Source: Patescibacteria group bacterium (lineage in GTDB: Bacteria; Patescibacteriota; Minisyncoccia; Moranbacterales; GWC2-37-73). From it: DNA of 64,000 nucleotides. The stretch is from assembly GCA_022709545.1 (NCBI GenBank), contig JAKLIP010000003.1, positions 1 through 64,000 of the forward strand. The letters are read 5' to 3'. The notes under the pieces were generated by a model. It ran no database searches. It worked only from the letters and a program-made list of their open reading frames with translations, and had not been told where the DNA came from. Positions 23,233 to 30,807 of this stretch are shown here, piece after piece (position 1 is the stretch's first letter; each line of letters opens with the position of its first letter). The position numbers and the translations under genes were made by a program.

Positions 23233-25665
23233 TTAACTGATTACGATATTTATTAGTCTGCCAGCAACAAAAATTATTTTCTTTATTTCTTTGCCTTCAA
23301 TAAATGACTTTATCTTCTCCCTTTCCAAGGCTGTTTCTTTGGCTTCGTCTTCCGTCACGTCTGGTGCCACAAAAATTTTGTCACGTAATTTTCCATTTAC
23401 CTGTACAACCATCTCTATTTCTTCTTCTTTGAGATATTTTTCGTCAGCCTCTGGCCATTTTTCTTTAAATATTGATTCTTTATTACCCAATTGTGACCAA
23501 AGCTCTTCAGTTATATGTGGAGCAAAAGGGCTAAGAACAGTCAGGAATAATTTATATTCAGAAGCCATTAAAACCTTTTCTTTTTCCATGGCATTTACTA
23601 AAATCATCATTTGTGAAATTGCAGTATTAAATCTAAAGTTTTCAATATCTTCTGTAACTTTCTTTATAGTTTTATTGAGCAATATTTGAACATTATTATC
23701 TGCTATGTTTTGATCGCTGATTTTTGATTGTAAATTCCAAACTTTTTCTAAAAATCTCACGATACCAATTATTCCCTTTGTATTCCATGGTTTCATAGCT
23801 TCTAGTGGACCCATAAACATTTCGAACATCCTAAGTGCATCAGCGCCATATTCATCCACAACTTTGTCCGGGTTAATGACATTGCCGAAAGACTTAGACA
23901 TTTTACGACTGTCTTCAGCTAAAATTATGCCTTGGTGTCTTAGCTTTAAAAATGGTTCATCAAAGTTAACATAGCCTAAGTTATGCAAAACCTTGGTAAA
24001 AAATCTGGCATAAAGCAGGTGTAAAACTGAATGTTCCGCTCCTCCGACATACAAATCAACCGGCAACCATTGCTTCAGCATTTCCAGACTAGCAAATTCT
24101 TTGTCATTTTTTGGATCACTATAACGCAGATAATACCAAGATGAACAAACAAATGTGTCCATAGTATCTGATTCTCTTCTGGCTTTTTCGCCACAATTAG
24201 GACATTTAACATCATGGAATTTTTTAGATTTCACTAATGGTGATTCGCCTGTCGGCATGAAGTCAACATCATCCGAAAGCAGAACCGGCAGATTTTTTTC
24301 CAGTGCTGGAACTTCACCGCATTTATCACAATAAATTATTGGAATTGGAGCACCCCAATATCTTTGACGCGAAACTAACCAGTCCCGCAATTTGTAGTTT
24401 ACAGTTCCATGACCAATTCCCTCTTTTTCCAGCCACTGGGTTAGTTTTTTACGGGCTTCTTCTGATGTTAAATCATTATACTCGCCAGAATTTACTAAAA
24501 TACCATCTTCCGTATAAGCCCTTTTTTCAATTGATGATTCTCCTTCTCTGCTTTTTATGACTTCTTCTATTTTTAAATTAAACTTCTTGGCAAATTCATA
24601 ATCTCTTTCATCATGAGCCGGCACAGCCATGACTGCGCCTGTGCCATAGTGCGCTAATACAAAATCAGATACAAAAAGCGGAATTTCTTCTTTCGTAAAT
24701 GGATTAATAACTTTCATTCCCTTTAATTCAATGCCTGTTTTTTCCTTAGTTTCTGAAATTCTTTGCAGTTCCGATTTTTTCTTAGCTTCAGCAACGTATT
24801 TTTTAACTTCTTTCCAATTCAAGATCTGAGATTTAAGATCTGAAATTACTTTATGTTCAGGAGCAATCAGGGCAAAAGTCATACCAAAAACTGTATCTAA
24901 GCGTGTGGTAAAAACTTCCAGATATTTATCTGTGTCGATAATCTGCATTTTAAACTGTGCGCCTTCTGATTTGTTTATCCAATTTTTCTGCGCTAATTTT
25001 GTTGACTCCGGCCAGTCAACTTTATCCAATCCATTAATAAGTCCGGATGTTTTTCCTTTATCTTCAACAAAATCAGTAATCTTAAAAAACCACTGTTCCA
25101 TATCTTTCTGAATAACTTGATTCTTACATCTTTCACAGATTCCACTTTCTGCTTGTTCATTAGCTAAAACCGTCTGACAAGATTCACACCAGTTTACCTT
25201 GGCTTTTTTCTTATAAGCTAATCCGTTTTTATAAAGCAGAAGAAAAAACCACTGCGTCCATTTATAATATTCCGGATCAGCTGAACAAATTTCTCGCGAC
25301 CAATCATAAGAAAAACCCATTCTGTTCATTTGTCCCTTGAAAGTCGCAATGGCTTTTCTAGTTGTTTCTAATGGATGAATTTTTGTTTTAATTGCGTAGT
25401 TTTCTGCCGGCAATCCAAAAGCGTCCCAGCCTTGAGGATGCAGAACATTTAGGCCTTTCATCCTTGAATATCTGGAAAGAATATCGGTCGCCGTATAACT
25501 TTCCACATGTCCGACATGCAAACCATCTCCTGATGGATATGGAAACATATCTAAAATATATTTTTTTTCTTTTTTTGAATCATTTTCAGCAAAATATAGC
25601 TCTGGGTTTTTCCCCCAGTAATCTTGCCATTTTTGTTCAATTTTTTTATGATCGTATTTTTTCAT
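23233..25665 (-). CDS. leuS: Leucyl-tRNA synthetase
   Basis: LeuRS, 810 residues (normal 800-880), class Ia. The HIGH site is in PSGDGLHVGHVESY (about 43-56). A zinc-finger-like CESC...CERC pair lies near residue 160, and the CP1 editing domain is between about 220 and 420. KMSKS is in DSRKMSKSFGN near residue 590. A second Cys-rich insert (CDKCGE, CPNCGE) lies near residues 460-500. The C-terminal domain is present. No T-box or other leader is seen; it follows folD by 31 bases. Confidence 0.97.
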   Translation of the reverse strand: MKKYDHKKIEQKWQDYWGKNPELYFAENDSKKEKKYILDMFPYPSGDGLHVGHVESYTATDILSRYSRMKGLNVLHPQGWDAFGLPAENYAIKTKIHPLETTRKAIATFKGQMNRMGFSYDWSREICSADPEYYKWTQWFFLLLYKNGLAYKKKAKVNWCESCQTVLANEQAESGICERCKNQVIQKDMEQWFFKITDFVEDKGKTSGLINGLDKVDWPESTKLAQKNWINKSEGAQFKMQIIDTDKYLEVFTTRLDTVFGMTFALIAPEHKVISDLKSQILNWKEVKKYVAEAKKKSELQRISETKEKTGIELKGMKVINPFTKEEIPLFVSDFVLAHYGTGAVMAVPAHDERDYEFAKKFNLKIEEVIKSREGESSIEKRAYTEDGILVNSGEYNDLTSEEARKKLTQWLEKEGIGHGTVNYKLRDWLVSRQRYWGAPIPIIYCDKCGEVPALEKNLPVLLSDDVDFMPTGESPLVKSKKFHDVKCPNCGEKARRESDTMDTFVCSSWYYLRYSDPKNDKEFASLEMLKQWLPVDLYVGGAEHSVLHLLYARFFTKVLHNLGYVNFDEPFLKLRHQGIILAEDSRKMSKSFGNVINPDKVVDEYGADALRMFEMFMGPLEAMKPWNTKGIIGIVRFLEKVWNLQSKISDQNIADNNVQILLNKTIKKVTEDIENFRFNTAISQMMILVNAMEKEKVLMASEYKLFLTVLSPFAPHITEELWSQLGNKESIFKEKWPEADEKYLKEEEIEMVVQVNGKLRDKIFVAPDVTEDEAKETALEREKIKSFIEGKEIKKIIFVAGRLINIVIS

Positions 25666-25696
25666 GTGTTTATACTACCATAAATAAAGACTTTTA

Positions 25697-26515
25697 TCAA
25701 TTATTTTCCTTTTGTTGAGCCTTAAAAGCCAAATATACGTTTTCCAAAAGACAGGCAATTGTGACAGGGCCTACTCCTCCTGGAACAGGAGACAAAAAAC
25801 CATTTTTTTCTTCTACTGAAGCAAAATCAACATCTCCTATAACTTTCCCATTAAATTTTTCAATTCCACCATCAATTACAATGGCTTTGTCTTTAAGCAT
25901 TTCTCCTTTTAATAATCCACAATGTCCAACAGCGCTTATTACAATATCAGCTTTTCTGATTTTATTCATATTTTCAGACATATTTTTTGCAATAAGATAT
26001 TCTGTTTGAATGTTATTTTTTAAAAGCATTTTTGCCATAGTCTGTCCAAATTCATCAGAATTAGCAATAACTATTGCTTTTTTTCTTTCTAAATTTTCTC
26101 CGCTGCTTTCCAGCAATAATAAAATTGCCTGAGGAAAAACAGGACTGAGTGCACTTTTACCGGAAAAGCCGTCGGCATCTTTTCTCGGATCGATATTGGA
26201 TATTATTTTTTTAGCATTAAGAATTCTTGGCAAAGGCATTTGTACAATCATTCCGTGAATGTTCTTATCATTATTTATTTTTTGTATAAGATCTATAACT
26301 TTATTTTCAGAAATATTTTCTTCCAAATCAAATCTTTGAAAATTTATGCCTATTTCCCTGGCTTTTTTTTCTTTAAGCGAAACATAAAGATGCGAAGCCT
26401 CGTCTTTTCCAACCAGAATAACAGCCATCCCTGGTTTTTTGTTGCTCATTGAAATATCGCTTTTTAAGCGATTCAGAATTTTATCGGCAATTGGTTTTCC
26501 ATATAACAATATCAT
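25697..26515 (-). CDS. folD: Methylenetetrahydrofolate dehydrogenase/cyclohydrolase FolD
   Basis: FolD (272 residues) interconverts 5,10-methylene-THF and 10-formyl-THF using NADP+, supplying the one-carbon unit that ThyX needs. The Tyr and Lys active-site pair is in SHLYVSLKEKKA, QMPLP and DADGF are present, and the C-terminal PVPGGVGPVT loop is intact. The nucleotide-binding motif normally written GxSxxVGxP is changed to ANSDEFGQTM, so the dehydrogenase half may have altered cofactor use. It is first in the long operon down to glmS, with a promoter at 26549-26578. Confidence 0.92.
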   Translation of the reverse strand: MILLYGKPIADKILNRLKSDISMSNKKPGMAVILVGKDEASHLYVSLKEKKAREIGINFQRFDLEENISENKVIDLIQKINNDKNIHGMIVQMPLPRILNAKKIISNIDPRKDADGFSGKSALSPVFPQAILLLLESSGENLERKKAIVIANSDEFGQTMAKMLLKNNIQTEYLIAKNMSENMNKIRKADIVISAVGHCGLLKGEMLKDKAIVIDGGIEKFNGKVIGDVDFASVEEKNGFLSPVPGGVGPVTIACLLENVYLAFKAQQKENN

Positions 26516-26548
26516 TTTTTAGTTTATGGCTATATTTATTATTTTTTA

Positions 26549-26578
26549 ATTATACCCTTTAAAAACAAAAAGGGGCAA
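26549..26578 (-). promoter_or_regulatory. Promoter of the folD-to-glmS operon
   Basis: Leftward -35 TTGCCC (26573-26578), 18-bp spacer, -10 TATAAT (26549-26554). Leader about 27 bases, A/T only, no SD. Confidence 0.55.
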
Positions 26579-26639
26579 ATGTTTTTTATTTTTTTAAAAC
26601 ATAAAAAATAGCAAAGAAAAATTTAACACAAAAATAGAG

Positions 26640-26666
26640 AAAAATCGGTATTGATACCGATTTTTC
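26640..26666 (-). terminator. Terminator after tgt
   Basis: AAAAATCGGTA, TTGA loop, TACCGATTTTT: 11-bp perfect stem 24 bases past the tgt stop, followed leftward by TCTCTATTTTTG. The symmetric A/T ends could allow action in both directions. Confidence 0.8.
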
Positions 26667-26690
26667 AACTTACCAAAACATTAACACTCC

Positions 26691-27797
26691 TTACTGTAAC
26701 TTTTTCATTAATTCCAGATAAAAATTTAGGTTATGCAATGAAGCTAATTTCAAAAAAAGAGGATCCTTTGATTTAATTAAGTGATTAAGGTAAGCTTTAG
26801 TATAATTTTGGCAAGCATAGCAATTGCAATTTTTATCAATAGGTGTAAAATCATTCCTGAATTTTTCATTTCTGATATTTATTGTTTTATAAAAATCCTT
26901 TTTTTGTATGTCTTCTTTTTTCCAAATAAATAACCTACCGTGCCTTCCTTCCCTTGTTGGAATAACACAGTCAAACATATCCCATCCCATATGCACACAT
27001 TTAACAATATCTTCTGGAGTTCCTACACCTAAGGCAAATCGCAATGATTTTTCAGGAATAAGATCAGCAGTAAATTCCAAAACGTCTTTTAAAAATTTTC
27101 CTCCACTGTCAACGTGCCTAGCTCCAAATCCATAACCGTCAAATCCTATTTTTATAAGATTTTCTGTACAATATTTCCTTAAATCCTTATATTCCCCTCC
27201 TTGAATAACCCCAAAAAGAAGTGGTCGATTTTTTTGTTTTATTTTTCTTTTTTCAATCTGTTTTCCATATTCAACTTTACATCTTTTGGCCCAAGAAATT
27301 GTCCTTTCTACTGATTTTTTTATTTTTTCTTTGCTGTAATTATTTGGCGGTGGGTCATCCAAGCAAACCATCATATCTACCCCTAAATCAAACTGTATTT
27401 GCATGGCTTTCTCTGGCGTTAATTCATGCCTTAATCCATCCAAGGGCGATTTAAAAATAACCTTTTTATCAGTAATTTTGCCCATTTTTGGATTTTTATG
27501 AATAAGGGAAAAAACCTGGTAACCTCCACTATCTGATAGAAGTGGATTATTCCAATTCATGAATTTATGGATACCACCCGACTTAGTTATAGTTTTAATC
27601 CCAGGCTGAAGGTATAAATGATAGGTATTTACAACCATAGGACCCATGCCAATTTTTTTTAAATCATTCTCGGAAAGAGACCTAACAAAACCCCTGGTTG
27701 CGTCAGGCATAAAAAACGGGGTTTTAATAACTCCGTTTTTAGTATATAAAATACCCTTGCGATGCTTTTTTTGTTGCGATAATAATTTAATTCCCAT
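26691..27797 (-). CDS. tgt: tRNA-guanine transglycosylase with altered base-binding loop
   Basis: Tgt (368 residues) exchanges guanine 34 in GUN-anticodon tRNAs for a 7-deazaguanine. The SDSGGYQVF region, the GVIQGG motif and the nucleophile region MFDCVIPTREGRHG are present, as is the zinc site CxCxxC...H (CNCYACQ...LHNLNF). The loop that reads GGLAVGE in bacterial enzymes, which grips preQ1, reads GARHVDS here, although flanking GFDGYG and ALGVGTPED align well. This suggests a different incoming base or mode of use. The queuosine precursor genes are not in the window. The start at 27797 has no SD. Confidence 0.9.
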   Translation of the reverse strand: MGIKLLSQQKKHRKGILYTKNGVIKTPFFMPDATRGFVRSLSENDLKKIGMGPMVVNTYHLYLQPGIKTITKSGGIHKFMNWNNPLLSDSGGYQVFSLIHKNPKMGKITDKKVIFKSPLDGLRHELTPEKAMQIQFDLGVDMMVCLDDPPPNNYSKEKIKKSVERTISWAKRCKVEYGKQIEKRKIKQKNRPLLFGVIQGGEYKDLRKYCTENLIKIGFDGYGFGARHVDSGGKFLKDVLEFTADLIPEKSLRFALGVGTPEDIVKCVHMGWDMFDCVIPTREGRHGRLFIWKKEDIQKKDFYKTINIRNEKFRNDFTPIDKNCNCYACQNYTKAYLNHLIKSKDPLFLKLASLHNLNFYLELMKKLQ

Positions 27798-27852
27798 GAG
27801 ATAACATCATAATCAATACGTTAGAACGTATAGAATAAATTTAATTATTAGA

Positions 27853-29763
27853 TTACTTGATGACCTTACCGGCATACCCTACCTTGGGATCTTCTGAAAG
27901 CTGAGTATTTTTTTTCTCTTTTTTTATGTTTATATTTTGTCCTGTAAAACTATCGGTTGCGCTTAAAACAGATTCATTGAGAAGTGTAATGAACTGACCA
28001 AATTGGTTTAGCTGTGGAGTTATTTCAACTTGAAATGCAACTTCTCGTTTAGGCTTTAAAACTCCCGTCGCCGCATTTATATCACCAGCATCCCAAATAA
28101 CCTCGTTAGTTCTTTCATTGTATGAAATTTTCTCACCTTCTGGATATACTTTTCCGGTCCAGCGTACTCCCGATGGCAATGATGATATTATTTTTGTATT
28201 AGAAATATCATTGGAAATATTATCAACCAACCAATGCAAAGAGAAAGTAGTTGGTGATCCCACCTTGATAGGCATAGGACCCGTATTTGAAATCTTTGAA
28301 TCATTATAAAATCCTTGGACATTAAAAAGTACTTTTGATGAAAGTTTCAGCTTTAAAACATCACTGCCTATGATCTTATTCGCATTATTGGTCACTGGAA
28401 TATCTGGGCTATCTATTTTTGCAACAGAAGAAACTATAAAGTTTTTGTCAGATTCTTTTTCTACAGGAATCATTATTTTTACAGGGATTGAAAAGCCAAC
28501 TGATCCTGATGCCTGAGGACTAATATTTTTTAGCTCTGGAATTTCTGATGCTTTCCAGGTTATTAACCCTGTTTGTTCGGAATAAGATCCTCTGTCTACT
28601 TTTATTTTTGAAAAATCAAGAATATTTCCCTTAATTTGAGCGGTTATAATAGCATCACGAAGACCCACAGAACCAGTATTTACATACTGGATTACATAAG
28701 AAAGTTTTTCTCCAGCATAAATAAAGTTTGAATCTTTTTTATATAAAGATTGATTTATTGTAAGAATAGGAGAAATTATGTTAGTTTTATATTCTTGTTT
28801 ATCAAAAATTGAAAAATTTCCATCCTCTCCAATGTGCCCGAGTGAGACAGAAATAGTTTCTTGATCTCCACTTTTGCCTTCAAGCTGACCATGAATTATT
28901 ATTTTTCCGCTTTGCCCTGCTTCTAGGCTCAGTATATACCAATATGCATTTTTTTCAGATGGGTTTGGTTGCGCATCATTAAATTCAAATCCCTGAGGAA
29001 AATCAACCCTGATTTGTAAATCACTTATATTTTTTATATCATTGTTTTTATACTCAATCACATACTCAACTTCATTTCCACTAACTATTTCTTGCGGAGC
29101 CATTATATTAATTGAAATTGGTGAACCAGCTATTCTTACGCTAATTTCACTTTCCGTTGAAAGACTTTCTGAAGAATTAGCTGGAGTAAAAATAAGAGAT
29201 GCATGCATATTAGCAGGAAAATCTTTGGGGGCATAAAAATTTCCCTTGAAATCAACCGTTCCTTCATTTTTTGGTTCTATAGTGCCTATATTTATCAGAC
29301 TTGAACCAAGGCTTAGGTATTTAACATTTACATTGTCAGATGATGGCTGAAAATTTTCAGTATAAGTTAATTTAATCTCAACATTTTTCAAGGCAATACG
29401 ATTATCATTTTTATAATGTATTGTGTACTTAGTGGGTGCAGTGCTATCAACTTCCCTAGGTCCGTCAATATACACCGAAACCCGATCTTGATTAAATGCA
29501 CTTTTTTTCCACCAATTATAAGTAAAATATCCAGCTAAAGAAATAATAAACAATAAAATGACTGATGAAATTATCAATATCATTTTTTTTTGTTCAGGCG
29601 AAAGGCCTTTTTTGGGCCTGCTCCAGTTTTGTTGTTCGTCAAAAGGACTAGGTTGTTCGGGAAGAGATTTGTTGGGATTATATTCGTTCCTTTCCTGGAT
29701 GCGCTCAGGAACTACATTTGAATCATATTTATACAGTTCTTTATTGAGATCATTTAGAGACAT
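27853..29763 (-). CDS. Anchored beta-sandwich repeat protein
   Basis: A 636-residue protein with a cytosolic Pro/Gln/Glu-rich N-terminal tail (1-60), one membrane helix (61-83) and a large outer part. The outer part has four or so DUF11/CARDB-like beta-sandwich modules, recognisable by recurring (Y/V)xI(H/E/Q)YxN and (L/I)(R/K)(D/N)(V/A)xI patterns after starts such as YIDGPREV, NIMAPQEIV and LSYVIQYVNTG. No cysteines are needed for the fold. Likely a surface stalk or adhesin; function unknown. It is located between tgt and recO, spaced 55 and 66 bases, and has no SD. Confidence 0.75.
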   Translation of the reverse strand: MSLNDLNKELYKYDSNVVPERIQERNEYNPNKSLPEQPSPFDEQQNWSRPKKGLSPEQKKMILIISSVILLFIISLAGYFTYNWWKKSAFNQDRVSVYIDGPREVDSTAPTKYTIHYKNDNRIALKNVEIKLTYTENFQPSSDNVNVKYLSLGSSLINIGTIEPKNEGTVDFKGNFYAPKDFPANMHASLIFTPANSSESLSTESEISVRIAGSPISINIMAPQEIVSGNEVEYVIEYKNNDIKNISDLQIRVDFPQGFEFNDAQPNPSEKNAYWYILSLEAGQSGKIIIHGQLEGKSGDQETISVSLGHIGEDGNFSIFDKQEYKTNIISPILTINQSLYKKDSNFIYAGEKLSYVIQYVNTGSVGLRDAIITAQIKGNILDFSKIKVDRGSYSEQTGLITWKASEIPELKNISPQASGSVGFSIPVKIMIPVEKESDKNFIVSSVAKIDSPDIPVTNNANKIIGSDVLKLKLSSKVLFNVQGFYNDSKISNTGPMPIKVGSPTTFSLHWLVDNISNDISNTKIISSLPSGVRWTGKVYPEGEKISYNERTNEVIWDAGDINAATGVLKPKREVAFQVEITPQLNQFGQFITLLNESVLSATDSFTGQNINIKKEKKNTQLSEDPKVGYAGKVIK

Positions 29764-29829
29764 AATTTTTTGTATATTTTTTTATTTTATACCTGTTTTT
29801 ATAATACCATAAAATGAGTGTTTTTCAAG

Positions 29830-30549
29830 TTAATTGTTCCACCTCAAAAACTCATTAACTACCAAAAGAGTGCTGTCACAATCTTCTTTAGTAGCCTGTA
29901 TTTTTGCCAAAGTATTCATTTTATTTTGTAAAAACAATCGTATCATTTTTATAGCATTGGCACGTACAATAATTGCCGCATCTTGGTTTTTTTCAGCACA
30001 AGAAAAACACAATGTTCCCCCATGTTTTGCATTAAATATGGGTGAACTCTCGGAAAGTTTTTTACTGCAAACAACACATGAATTTACTTCTATGGTATAC
30101 CCAAGTTCGGACAATAGTTTGACGATGAAGCCTAATTTTAGCAGAACATGCTTTTTCTTGTCTTTATTAACAGCACAAATATTAACAGTTTCTAAATAAT
30201 TTTTAAGAAGTTCAAAAATAAAACGATCCGGATTTTCAAAATCAACCAATTTCTCAAATAAACCCAACGCAGAAAAAACTTCCAGAATTGCTTCACTTTC
30301 ACTTTTTACGGCTGTGAAATTATTTTCAACAATAGATCCAGTAATTTTTCCAATTCCTTTGGTTTTAATGATAGTTATGTCTGCCAAAGTTATATTTTCA
30401 AGCATAGAAGCTAATTTGGCATTAGATTTTCTAACTCCTTTAGCCAGGGATTTTATTTTCCCACCTTCAAGAGTATAAATCGTATATGTACGATCAGTTT
30501 CCCCTACATCACGTTTATTCAAAATAATTCCAGTATATTTATATTCCAT
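29830..30549 (-). CDS. recO: DNA repair protein RecO
   Basis: RecO (239 residues) loads RecA onto SSB-coated DNA in the RecFOR pathway and anneals strands. The N-terminal OB fold begins YKYTGIILNKRDVGE and contains LAKGVRKSNAK. The C-terminal helical domain has the zinc-like CVVC...CFSC pairs near residues 157-180. Length is typical. It is the only RecFOR component here. AT-only leader. Confidence 0.93.
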   Translation of the reverse strand: MEYKYTGIILNKRDVGETDRTYTIYTLEGGKIKSLAKGVRKSNAKLASMLENITLADITIIKTKGIGKITGSIVENNFTAVKSESEAILEVFSALGLFEKLVDFENPDRFIFELLKNYLETVNICAVNKDKKKHVLLKLGFIVKLLSELGYTIEVNSCVVCSKKLSESSPIFNAKHGGTLCFSCAEKNQDAAIIVRANAIKMIRLFLQNKMNTLAKIQATKEDCDSTLLVVNEFLRWNN

Positions 30550-30590
30550 ATCTTAATTATAAGCATAAAATTATGTTTAGGCCAAAGAAA

Positions 30591-30613
30591 AAGGCCTTGT
30601 TTTGCAAGACCTT
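30591..30613 (-). terminator. Terminator of the T-box operon
   Basis: AAGGTCTTG, 5-base loop, CAAGGCCTT with one wobble pair, followed leftward by TTTCTTTGG, 5 bases past the stop of the 58-residue gene. Confidence 0.8.
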
Positions 30614-30617
30614 ATAC

Positions 30618-30794
30618 TTAATCAAATAAGCGACCAATAAACTTAAATGGCAAACCGAGCACACAAGAAGCTGCGAGAGCAATTAAAAGTATTACGGCAA
30701 AAATCCATAAAACAGGATTTCTACCACAGCTTTTCGTCCAATCTTCTATGGCGCTCATGAAAGTTTCCCATTCTTCTTCGAGAATTTTTTTCAT
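30618..30794 (-). CDS. Small single-span membrane protein, 58 residues
   Basis: A short gene that is easy to miss. The 58-residue protein has an amphipathic acidic N-terminus (KKILEEEWETFM), a KSCGRN turn, then one hydrophobic helix (about residues 27-50, WIFAVILLIALAASCVLG) and a basic end. The start at 30794 is fixed by a strong SD, AAAGGAGG, 6 bases before the ATG. The gene begins 13 bases after the ileS stop and is followed at once by a terminator, so it belongs to the T-box-controlled transcript. Function unknown. Confidence 0.78.
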   Translation of the reverse strand: MKKILEEEWETFMSAIEDWTKSCGRNPVLWIFAVILLIALAASCVLGLPFKFIGRLFD

Positions 30795-30807
30795 GTATCC
30801 TCCTTTT

